From assembly GCF_024347055.1 (NCBI RefSeq), contig NZ_AP024895.1, forward strand, positions 3,534,001 to 3,598,000: a DNA stretch of 64,000 bases. Direction: 5' to 3'. The notes under the pieces were generated by a model. The model saw only the letters and a list, made by a program, of their open reading frames with translations. It was not told the origin of the DNA and ran no database searches. The position numbers and the translations under genes were made by a program. Origin of the DNA: Vibrio porteresiae DSM 19223 (GTDB lineage Bacteria; Pseudomonadota; Gammaproteobacteria; Enterobacterales; Vibrionaceae). This document shows positions 54,103 to 64,000 of the stretch, piece by piece. Each line of letters starts with the position of its first letter. The stretch's first letter is position 1.

Positions 54103-54993
54103 ATGCGTAGCATGAAAGAACACGACACCCTAGCGAAAAGACTTGGTATTATTTTGACCCGTTTGAATACGGGAGAACGGCTATATCTGGAAGAATTGAG
54201 GCGAGAGTTCGGTGTGAGTGAAAGAACCCTGCAGCGTGATTTCAATGAGCGTTTAAATTACCTCCCTATTCAACGCGAAGGTGCGTGTTACTTTCTTGAC
54301 CCAAAGGTTCTGGGTAGGCAGACCAACCACGAAATATCAACGTTACTCGCCAACATGGGACTCGATACACTGTTTTCGGGTAAGCACTACCTAAGTAACG
54401 GTGTGCTCAACAACAAATCGACGCCGCCGTTTCTATTCAAGAACCCGCACATCGAAGACATTAGTGATTACTCCAACATGTTCGAGAAACTTATCGAATC
54501 GGTCCAGAGGCGAAATGTAATCAGCTTTACCTGCGAAGGCAAAACTTACGATAGGTTTTACCCCTACCGCTTGTTGAATGAGCGTGGGTTGTGGCACGTG
54601 GCTGGAACTCAGAGAAACCGCCTAGAGTCACTCAGAATCGTGAAAATTCGTGATTTAATCCGCTACGAAGATAAATATTCTCCCGACCCTAGCGTTGAAC
54701 AGAGGCTTACTGACCGAGGATATGAGGGGGAGTTACTCAATCCCGTTGAGGTTCTTATGCAGATGAGCAGTAAAGTGACCGACGCATTCTTGAATGAAAG
54801 TAATACCGGCGACTTCCAAGTATTGAAAGAACTGGATTCGGGCAGCCTGCTTATCAGCCACCAAACCAAGAACATTCCTCGTTTATTACGCCAGCTCAAA
54901 GCGTGGCTTCCTCATGCCGAAGTACTCTCACCTGACTGGGTACGTTACTTGTTAAAGCAAGAGTTACAAACCTATCTGGACTCAACCAAGTAG
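54103..54993 (+). CDS. WYL-domain transcriptional regulator
   Basis: Regulator of about 296 aa with an N-terminal HTH (LEELRREFGVSERTLQRDFNERLNYL) and a WYL domain. The WYL part is seen in VISFTCEGKTYDRFYPYRLLNERGLWHVAGTQRNRLESLRIVKIRDLI, followed by a C-terminal extension with WL/VRYLL. Such proteins often repress defence or mobile-element genes and sense nucleic-acid ligands. The ATG at 54103 follows GAGGGG; a GTG at 54058 is less likely. It is the only clear regulator in the element and the only long gene on its strand there. Confidence 0.82.
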   Translation: MRSMKEHDTLAKRLGIILTRLNTGERLYLEELRREFGVSERTLQRDFNERLNYLPIQREGACYFLDPKVLGRQTNHEISTLLANMGLDTLFSGKHYLSNGVLNNKSTPPFLFKNPHIEDISDYSNMFEKLIESVQRRNVISFTCEGKTYDRFYPYRLLNERGLWHVAGTQRNRLESLRIVKIRDLIRYEDKYSPDPSVEQRLTDRGYEGELLNPVEVLMQMSSKVTDAFLNESNTGDFQVLKELDSGSLLISHQTKNIPRLLRQLKAWLPHAEVLSPDWVRYLLKQELQTYLDSTK

Positions 54994-55377
54994 AAAGCTA
55001 GAGCACTGATTGACGGTAAACAGGGCCTTCTTGATGGTGGCACTCTGTGCTGTCCAATTACCGCGACATAATGTTGTTTCACTGGGCCACTACAGCCCTC
55101 CCTCACCAAGAACTTACCACTATGTGTTGATTTTTGAGTAACCGATGTAGGGTATGAAGAGTGACTGATTTAGCAGAATCACAAACCGATACCAAGCAAG
55201 GTAAAACTCAAAACGATGCTATTTTTAAGCTAACGCTAATAAACTAATAAATAACTCCGGCAGGAGGTTGCTATTAAAGGGGTTACAGGTTTATCAGACC
55301 ACACACCCTCTAGTGTCAACCGATCCAATTAAGCGACCAACCAATTGACTTTACTTTCAGACTGTCCAACCCAATTT

Positions 55378-55409
55378 ACTCCCATTGCAACTGAAGCAAT
55401 GGGAGTTTT
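55378..55409 (+). terminator. Terminator-like hairpin
   Basis: ACTCCCATTGC and GCAATGGGAGT form a perfect 11-bp stem with a 7-base loop, followed by TTTC. No gene that it would serve is apparent upstream on the plus strand, except the WYL gene about 390 bp away. Confidence 0.6.
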
Positions 55410-55514
55410 CTATCAGTCCATAAACGTTCCAACATGGTGCAACGGATGTACAATCCTTGAGTTAGGTTTATCAATTAAGCGCCAATACCCCATTACTCAT
55501 CCACCCACTTAAAC

Positions 55515-55580
55515 TGATGAACAGGACAAAACCGTAGAGCACTTTTCCCTTACGCGCTCCGGTCAAGTTCCTGTTCATCA
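55515..55580. repeat. 12-bp inverted repeat
   Basis: TGATGAACAGGA (55515-55526) and TCCTGTTCATCA (55569-55580) are perfect complements with a 42-base spacer that itself contains short pairing segments (GAGC/GCTC). Confidence 0.6.
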
Positions 55581-55712
55581 CAACACTAATAAGCGCTATG
55601 CATCTTCTGTCATTACCTTAATTTCATCGAAGCAGTCCATCGATAGATACGACAGAAAATTACTCTCCCCACATCAAGTAGAACTCAGTGACACTCGGCT
55701 ATATATGAGAGA

Positions 55713-56141
55713 TTAATCAGGGTTAGAGGCTAATGCTCGAAGCTCAGTTTTCACCACTTCATAGCGCTCAGACACCTGATGTAAGAACACATTATCGGGT
55801 ACAGGATCAAGGATAGAGATAGTTCGCAGGATAGAAGCTAAGAACCCGCACGAATTGCTGCTTCCACCTGTTATTACTGGTTTCAATGCTGCTGACTTGA
55901 GTGTTTTACCTATTTGATCATCGAGCAGTGTAAAGATAGCTTCAAGACGGACCCAACTGTTCGAAAACAATCCTGACGACGAGTTTTTAGAAACACGTAT
56001 ATAGAACTCCTGATCATCCTCTTTATAGGCAATCTGGTACTCAAGGAAGCTCTCAGATTTAGGACTAAGCTTTGGACTCTGCCCTTCTTTAACAATGGTG
56101 AATAGATCAACTTCGTTCTCAGTTACAGGTTCTTGGCTCAT
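55713..56141 (-). CDS. Unrecognised soluble protein
   Basis: A 142-aa protein without a recognised domain. It starts 12 bp downstream of the 127-aa gene on the same strand, so the two are probably cotranscribed. The N-terminus is acidic and the middle has FYIRVSKNSSSGLFSNSWVRLEAIFTLLDDQ. There is no signal peptide or membrane helix. Confidence 0.65.
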   Translation of the reverse strand: MSQEPVTENEVDLFTIVKEGQSPKLSPKSESFLEYQIAYKEDDQEFYIRVSKNSSSGLFSNSWVRLEAIFTLLDDQIGKTLKSAALKPVITGGSSNSCGFLASILRTISILDPVPDNVFLHQVSERYEVVKTELRALASNPD

Positions 56142-56153
56142 ACAAATCCCCCC

Positions 56154-56537
56154 TTATTCAGCCAGTTCAATTAACGTTTTAATCGCTTGAGTAGCGTTAC
56201 TCGTAGAACCCACCACAAAACTTCCACTGCCATCGTCAGCATGGACACAGCACGCAAAGACATAGGGTTCAGTCTCGTCTGGTAGCAAAATGACAAACTC
56301 AGGGTTTTCTAACGCATATGACAGAATGACTTCCGTATCTTCATCAACGTCAACTAAGTCTTGATCGGTATCATTTCGCTCAATCAAAATCAGACACGTA
56401 GAAACTTCCTCCCAAAATTTCTCAGCCTCATCACGGTCACCAGACCAAGGAAGCAATAGTTGTTGCATCAATTGCTCTTTAATCGGTAAGGGCAACTCCA
56501 ACCGTTCAGCATCAGTAAGGCTTTTCACAACTTTCAT
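56154..56537 (-). CDS. Unrecognised acidic protein
   Basis: A 127-aa, strongly acidic protein (many Asp/Glu, for example DTDQDLVDVDEDTEV). It has no recognised domain; the acidity recalls DNA-mimic or immunity proteins, but there is no specific evidence. GGAGAAATTC precedes the ATG. It lies after the integrase terminator and pairs with the 142-aa gene. Confidence 0.65.
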   Translation of the reverse strand: MKVVKSLTDAERLELPLPIKEQLMQQLLLPWSGDRDEAEKFWEEVSTCLILIERNDTDQDLVDVDEDTEVILSYALENPEFVILLPDETEPYVFACCVHADDGSGSFVVGSTSNATQAIKTLIELAE

Positions 56538-56570
56538 TGAATTTCTCCATCTAAATTCCAGATACGAAAA

Positions 56571-56602
56571 AGCCCCTGAATAGTGCTAACTATTCGGGGG
56601 CT
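56571..56602 (-). terminator. Terminator of the integrase gene
   Basis: AGCCCC-GAATAGT and ACTATTC-GGGGCT arms with one wobble and a 4-base loop. The minus strand continues TTTTTCG. Confidence 0.8.
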
Positions 56603-56619
56603 ATCTATTTCATTTAATA

Positions 56620-57855
56620 TTAGTTTTCAGATGACTTAGGTTCGGGTAGCGCTATATTATCACTGGCTCTCTCAACCATATCAGACAAAGCATTCGCTCC
56701 ACGTTCTAGTGCTGTCTTATCAAAATGCCGGTAAAGTAAGGTACTCGACATAGCAGCGTGGTTTAAAACACGCTGAACCGACGTAACATCCATCCCAGAG
56801 TTCAGTAGATTACTCGCTACCGAATGCCTCGCAGTATGGAAAACAACCCCCTCAGGGTCGATACCAGCACGATCAAGTATCAACCTCAAAGCTTTACGTG
56901 GCGGTGATATATGTGTCCCATCTCGACTACCGGGAAACACATGTGGATTCCCCGGTTTCTTTATGTCCTGAAGCTCAGAAAGTAACTCCAACATCAGTGG
57001 CGATAAATAGACTAAATGGGGTTTCTTATTTTTGGTCGTTTTGATGAAAAGTGTACGATTATCAAAATCAACGTCACTCCATTGCCTCTCCATTAACTCA
57101 GATATTCTACAACCTGTTAACCACAATAGCGCAATCAGATTCCCTTTCACTTTACAGTAATAAGTTCGAGCAACCTTTATCAGTAAAGCAGTTTCCTCAA
57201 CATTTAAGAATCGCTCACGGGCACCATTCTCAGGCAGTAAGCTAACCTTAGTTGCATGATTAGGCAGATCAAAAACCTTAGATGATAGTGAGCAAAATCC
57301 CTTAACAAGTGCAATAACCCTGTTATTCGTGGCTACAGAATACGGTTTACCATTATAGGTTTCAGTGGCGAGGTGGGATTGAAGCTTCATGATGGCATGA
57401 GCAGAAAGTCTATCCATGGGAATTTTGTAGATGGGCTTACATCGCAAGAACCGTGTTTCATCATCACGCCATGACCTCTTACGATTTTTCGCCCAAGGTA
57501 GATATGTTTCGTGGAAGAAAGTGTACACATCTGGCATCACAATAGCAGAGCGGGAATCACGTTCTAGCTTCGGATCAATACCATCAGCAATTTGTACTTT
57601 TAGCTTTCGTGCTTTGGTTCTGGCATCGTTTACATCCAAATCTGGCCAGCGTCCTAAAGCGATACTCGTTTTCTTTCTAGTTACCGGGCTGACATAACGT
57701 AGAAGGTACCGTTTGTTTCCCGTCCTGCCGACAAGTACCTTTAGACCAATGATCTGTTCATCAGACCATTCAATATCATTAGCTTTATTTGTCGATGGGG
57801 GAATCGGGAGCGCTTTAATAGCAGACGGGGTAAAGTTAATAGTTCGGTTGGTCAC
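56620..57855 (-). CDS. Tyrosine integrase
   Basis: Site-specific recombinase of the P4/bacteriophage type; 411 aa. The N-terminal DUF4102-like arm-binding domain (about 1-100, NDIEWSDEQIIGLKVLVGRTGNKRYLLRY) and SAM-like core-binding domain (about 108-200) precede the catalytic domain. The catalytic set is complete: Arg250 (TGCRISEL), Lys275 (TTKNKK), His340 and Arg343 (HTARHS), His366 (LNHAA) and Tyr375 (LLYRHF). It probably drives integration and excision at tRNA-Trp, and lies about 2 kb from the intact tRNA. Confidence 0.93.
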   Translation of the reverse strand: MTNRTINFTPSAIKALPIPPSTNKANDIEWSDEQIIGLKVLVGRTGNKRYLLRYVSPVTRKKTSIALGRWPDLDVNDARTKARKLKVQIADGIDPKLERDSRSAIVMPDVYTFFHETYLPWAKNRKRSWRDDETRFLRCKPIYKIPMDRLSAHAIMKLQSHLATETYNGKPYSVATNNRVIALVKGFCSLSSKVFDLPNHATKVSLLPENGARERFLNVEETALLIKVARTYYCKVKGNLIALLWLTGCRISELMERQWSDVDFDNRTLFIKTTKNKKPHLVYLSPLMLELLSELQDIKKPGNPHVFPGSRDGTHISPPRKALRLILDRAGIDPEGVVFHTARHSVASNLLNSGMDVTSVQRVLNHAAMSSTLLYRHFDKTALERGANALSDMVERASDNIALPEPKSSEN

Positions 57856-57913
57856 ATGAAGACTCCTATGTGGTTAACATTAGAATCTTCATATATGTCA
57901 GTAAGATAGATTG

Positions 57914-58696
57914 TTACTGGTCAAAAGTATCTTCACTATCTTCACTCGAAAAGTGTTCAATAAGAAACTGCACTGGCTTACTCAGGACCTTATGTACTTT
58001 CATAGCCTTAGCTGTAAAAGCGTCGATTTTGTCAATCAACACACCTAATTTTTGAAGAACCTCAGCATTACTATGTTCCTCATTTTTCAGCTCAGACTGG
58101 TTAGCGAAGACCATTCCTATAGTTGATTGGAGAGATTGTTTTAAACCTTTAGCACCTTTAATCCTATACATAGCGAGAGCAGTACGTAAACGCTCAATTT
58201 CTTCTAAGAGCGTCAATCGCAAAATATCGTTTACAGAACTACTGATCGTTGCTTCAAACAAATCGTCAATCATCTTTTTAATCAGTTCAAGCTCCTCACT
58301 ATCAATACTTTCCTCTTGATAAGAGTTCTTTAATAGCTCTGAGCAAAACTGCAACCTAGTCATTGCACCATCATTAAGATGCTTTTTAGGTCCTTGCCAC
58401 GAGACGTCTAAATTTAATGGAAATATTGCTTTTTCAATCTGCGGAAATGAAGATAAATACAGGGGTGCATTCACATCAGAAATCATATTTACAAGCGATT
58501 TAACTTCCTCCCCAAGACTGTACAAAGCTACGACATGACTTATAACTAGTGAATCATTTTTTTCATCGACGTCAAATACCTTCGCCCAAACACTCCTAAC
58601 CTTAGAGTTATCACCTTGCCCCTTAGCCTTCATCAAAAGGGCGTAATATCTACCCGCTGGATTATTTTCATCTACCAAAGCTAAATCTCCATTCAA
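57914..58696 (-). CDS. Unrecognised soluble protein
   Basis: A 260-aa helical, acidic protein of unknown family. It ends 58 bp before the integrase start on the same strand. The ending is Ser/Asp/Glu-rich (HFSSEDSEDTFDQ). There are no membrane helices. The start codon lies next to the divergent 97-aa gene, with only 1 bp between them, so the promoters must overlap the opposing genes or the assigned starts are too early; an in-frame ATG at 58633 would shorten this protein. Confidence 0.6.
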   Translation of the reverse strand: MNGDLALVDENNPAGRYYALLMKAKGQGDNSKVRSVWAKVFDVDEKNDSLVISHVVALYSLGEEVKSLVNMISDVNAPLYLSSFPQIEKAIFPLNLDVSWQGPKKHLNDGAMTRLQFCSELLKNSYQEESIDSEELELIKKMIDDLFEATISSSVNDILRLTLLEEIERLRTALAMYRIKGAKGLKQSLQSTIGMVFANQSELKNEEHSNAEVLQKLGVLIDKIDAFTAKAMKVHKVLSKPVQFLIEHFSSEDSEDTFDQ

Positions 58697-58697
58697 T

Positions 58698-58991
58698 ATG
58701 CCGGCAACAACTAATAAAGTTTATCTCGTCATTCAATCTTATCGTATTGGGAAAGGTCACAACTCACTGAAATATCTGGAATCAAATTCTAAATCTCAGA
58801 TACTGTCTTTAGCAATGTATATTGCCGTCATTCTTGTGTCGGTTAGTGTTGTAATCCCATCCTTAACCATCACCACAGCAATAATAAACGAAAACTGGCA
58901 ACGCTATAGCATTGCTACAACAAGGACTGAAATTTATCTCAGAGAACGCTATAGCATTGAGTTAAGGTACATTAACGATTACGACGGTTAA
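58698..58991 (+). CDS. Small single-span membrane protein
   Basis: A 97-aa protein with one long hydrophobic stretch (about residues 36-62, LSLAMYIAVILVSVSVVIPSLTITTAI) between polar ends. The family is not recognised. It is followed 51 bp later by the four-helix membrane protein. The start is uncertain because of the abutting divergent gene. Confidence 0.5.
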   Translation: MPATTNKVYLVIQSYRIGKGHNSLKYLESNSKSQILSLAMYIAVILVSVSVVIPSLTITTAIINENWQRYSIATTRTEIYLRERYSIELRYINDYDG

Positions 58992-59042
58992 CATGTCAAA
59001 GTTGATACTACTAGAAAATGTTATTGAACTAAGGAGAAAGAT

Positions 59043-59486
59043 ATGGGGATTTCAGATTTAGAAAAACTAAAGAAACTGAGTTGGTATATCACCGTTCCTT
59101 TGTTGGTATTTGCATGGGTAATGCAGGATAAAGCTTACTTAGATCCTACATTTTTCACTTTCTTTGGGGGGTTAAACGTCATCGGGACGTATTTCACAAA
59201 GATAGTTGTAGCTTTGTTTGTTGTTTTTATAGTTTGGATAGAGTTGGTATCCCGAATGGGAAATGCAGACAAAGTATTTACCCTTCTGTTCGCGACGTTC
59301 ATCCTAACGATTGCTGGTGTAGGTGTGGGGTTAAACTTGCTCAATCCAACTGGAACACAGCCCCCTTTCAATATCTATTGGTTCATTGCACTTGGATCAA
59401 TTGCTTTCAATCTATACGAAATGCTAGAAGCTAACATCAAAGCCGAAGAAAAACTTAGAAACGCCCCTGAAACGTCTGTGCAGTAA
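59043..59486 (+). CDS. Four-helix membrane protein
   Basis: A 147-aa protein with about four hydrophobic helices (near residues 14-28, 38-66, 79-98 and 110-124) and a charged C-terminus (EANIKAEEKLRNAPE). AAGGAGAAAGAT precedes the ATG, a strong ribosome site. The function is not recognised. With the 97-aa protein it forms a small membrane-protein unit at the tRNA end of the element. Confidence 0.65.
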   Translation: MGISDLEKLKKLSWYITVPLLVFAWVMQDKAYLDPTFFTFFGGLNVIGTYFTKIVVALFVVFIVWIELVSRMGNADKVFTLLFATFILTIAGVGVGLNLLNPTGTQPPFNIYWFIALGSIAFNLYEMLEANIKAEEKLRNAPETSVQ

Positions 59487-59797
59487 TTGCGGAGTATCTT
59501 TTACGAAAGTACCGGATATGGACCATACCGTTGTCGAATTTCTATGAAAGGTGTTTGTTGGCAATATTCACCCTAGGTACACGCAAGCGCTATTTGTGGC
59601 TGTATAGCTCACCACGAGGTTGAAGCTGAAAAGACAGGATATGAACCGGAAGGAAACTTGGAAAGCTGTATGGAGCGATTCTGATGAGGATTTTCGGGTG
59701 GGTATGGGGTAGAGATCCGAAAGCCTTTATTTTTCATAAGGCCAGAAACAAAAAAGTCTCAGCCAAAGCTGAGACTTTTCATATCCCGTAAGGGAAA
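59487..59797. repeat. Right-end flank, repeated outside the element
   Basis: A gene-free stretch of which 59543-59797 aligns with 46103-46347, outside the left boundary. It includes the rRNA-operon terminator at 59752. It may also hold integrase arm-binding sites, which cannot be assigned by eye. Confidence 0.65.
59752..59779 (-). terminator. Terminator after tRNA-Trp
   Basis: AAAAGTCTCAGC and GCTGAGACTTTT pair perfectly around CAAA. On the minus strand TTGTTTCTGG follows. It ends the rRNA operon transcript and is supplied by the element. Confidence 0.85.
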
Positions 59798-59876
<79 letters not shown>

Positions 59877-59929
59877 AAAACTTTCAGATACTAAAAAACC
59901 CCAGTCTGGGACTAAGGTTCTAAAGTAAG

Positions 59930-60006
59930 TGGCGGAACGGACGGGACTCGAACCCGCGACCCTCGGCGTGACAGGCCGATATTCTAACCAACTGAACTAC
60001 CGCTCC
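59930..60006 (-). tRNA. tRNA-Asp (GTC)
   Basis: A 77-nt cloverleaf with acceptor GGAGCGG, anticodon GTC in CCTGTCACG, and an encoded CCA end. It lies 53 bp upstream of tRNA-Trp in the rRNA operon. Confidence 0.97.
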
Positions 60007-60053
60007 GCTGTATTCTTATTAACAAGATATCCATCTCGCTAATGCAATTTAAA

Positions 60054-60171
60054 GCCTGGCGATGTCCTACTCTCACATGGGGAAACCCCACACTACCATC
60101 GGCGCTAATTCGTTTCACTTCTGAGTTCGGCATGGAATCAGGTGGGTCCAAATCGCTATGGTCGCCAAGCA
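60054..60171 (-). rRNA. rrf: 5S ribosomal RNA
   Basis: About 118 nt. On the minus strand it begins GCTTGGCGACCATAGCG and ends GGACATCGCCAGGC, which pair as helix I. It lies between 23S and tRNA-Asp. Confidence 0.95.
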
Positions 60172-60294
60172 AATTCTGTTTTATTTTCACTTTTTTAAAA
60201 GTGAAGACAAAAAATCTGGAAAGCTGTTTTTAATAAAGTTCAAACACAATCAAATGTCTTTATTGAGTCCTACAAAACCCTTTTGGTGTTGTAT

Positions 60295-63179
<2,885 letters not shown>

Positions 63180-63477
63180 ATACAACCCAAAAAAGTTTCG
63201 AGTTGATGAACAAGTCACCAAGGTTTGTCTGCATTTTTATACATGTTGCAGACTCGATATTGCCGGACTCAATTTTGAATATTTACTTAAAAAGTAAATC
63301 CAAGAACACTTGAATGTGTTTTTGTTTGTCTTCTTAACGAAGACAATTGAGAACTTTACAAACAATCTTCTATTTCAATGAAATAAAACATTGTTTTGTC
63401 AGCTTTCCAAATTGTTAAAGAGCAAAGATTTCTTTCGAAACCATTTTTAAGAACACTATCGCTAATGCGCTTAAAGA
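63180..63477 (-). other. 23S-tRNA-Ala spacer
   Basis: About 300 bases of processed spacer of the rRNA operon, including the sequence that forms the 23S leader stem. No gene is seen; a short frame here is spurious. Confidence 0.7.
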
Positions 63478-63553
63478 TGGTGGAGCTATGCGGGATCGAA
63501 CCGCAGACCTCCTGCGTGCAAGGCAGGCGCTCTCCCAGCTGAGCTATAGCCCC
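63478..63553 (-). tRNA. tRNA-Ala (TGC)
   Basis: A 76-nt cloverleaf GGGGCTATAGCTCAGC...; anticodon TGC in CTTGCACG; encoded CCA. It is a spacer tRNA of the rRNA operon. Confidence 0.97.
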
Positions 63554-63580
63554 ATCTAGTTGTTTCTTCCAAAGAAGAAT

Positions 63581-63657
63581 TGGTGGGTCTGAGTGGACTC
63601 GAACCACCGACCTCTCGCTTATCAGGCGAACGCTCTAACCACCTGAGCTACAGACCC
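63581..63657 (-). tRNA. tRNA-Ile (GAT)
   Basis: A 77-nt cloverleaf GGGTCTGTAGCTCAGG...; anticodon GAT in CTGATAAG; encoded CCA. It is the first spacer tRNA after 16S. Confidence 0.97.
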
Positions 63658-63717
63658 ACTAGGTGCTCTATAAACCGTATCAATCTGTGTGAACACTCAT
63701 CGCAATAATCTTCGTAT

Positions 63718-64000
<283 letters not shown>

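Larger units (their letters stand above)
54994..55712. other. 719-bp gene-free region with structure
   Basis: No convincing gene is present. It holds a hairpin at 55378-55406, a 12-bp inverted repeat at 55515-55580, and an AGGAGG at about 55262 followed by no standard start codon. The size and structure could suit an origin, a non-coding RNA or a decayed gene. Confidence 0.5.

Noticed and set aside
55268..55345. A short peptide after AGGAGG
   Set aside because: It would need an ATT or badly spaced TTG start and gives fewer than 30 residues; noted only as part of the gene-free region.

Overview
The window reads as part of the large chromosome of a Vibrio (Gammaproteobacteria), close to its replication origin. 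The evidence is the gene content (ubiE, rmuC, the thi operon with its TPP riboswitch, betIBA-choXWV, uspB), an rRNA operon with Ile/Ala spacer tRNAs and distal Asp/Trp tRNAs, and a cluster of ParB-type parS sites in and near the thi genes. The species cannot be fixed from sequence alone.

Layout. 1-2973: ubiE (partial), rmuC and an EamA exporter. 2986-17250: a large L-arabinose locus. araB-araD-araA, an unrecognised 172-aa gene and araC lie on the minus strand. araFGH and then a second complete sugar ABC importer of the YtfQ-YtfR-YtfT-YjfF type lie on the plus strand. Half-sites resembling E. coli AraC half-sites precede araB, araF and the second importer, so I infer one AraC regulon with two uptake systems. 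17301-20838: a DUF454 protein and the gluconate genes gntK / gntU / gntR, with paired GntR operators. 20967-29373: housekeeping genes (HI0933-type flavoprotein, uspB, ferritin, UspA, EamA, rsmJ, asnC, a Bcr/CflA pump with a divergent LysR regulator). 29487-38418: an Xaa-Pro aminopeptidase, then the choline-to-glycine-betaine operon betI-betB-betA-choX-choW-choV. 38612-45078: thiC-E-F-S-G-H behind a TPP riboswitch. 45177-45560: crcB.

46471-59845 is an integrated mobile element bounded by 48-bp direct repeats of the 3' half of tRNA-Trp. It carries a tyrosine integrase and a 964-aa family B DNA polymerase whose motifs fit the primer-independent piPolB group, so it is best described as a pipolin. 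Its cargo includes a membrane protein plus a DUF4868-like protein resembling the Kiwa anti-phage pair, followed by a Cas2/SinR-like small protein. It also holds a WYL regulator, a small secreted protein and several unrecognised genes. Just outside the left repeat lies a diverged copy of about 260 bp from the right end, with its own tRNA-Trp 3' remnant, which suggests repeated use of this attachment site.

59800-64000 is the 3' part of an rRNA operon on the minus strand: 16S (partial), tRNA-Ile, tRNA-Ala, 23S, 5S, tRNA-Asp, tRNA-Trp. The element has inserted at the very end of this operon, leaving an intact tRNA-Trp.
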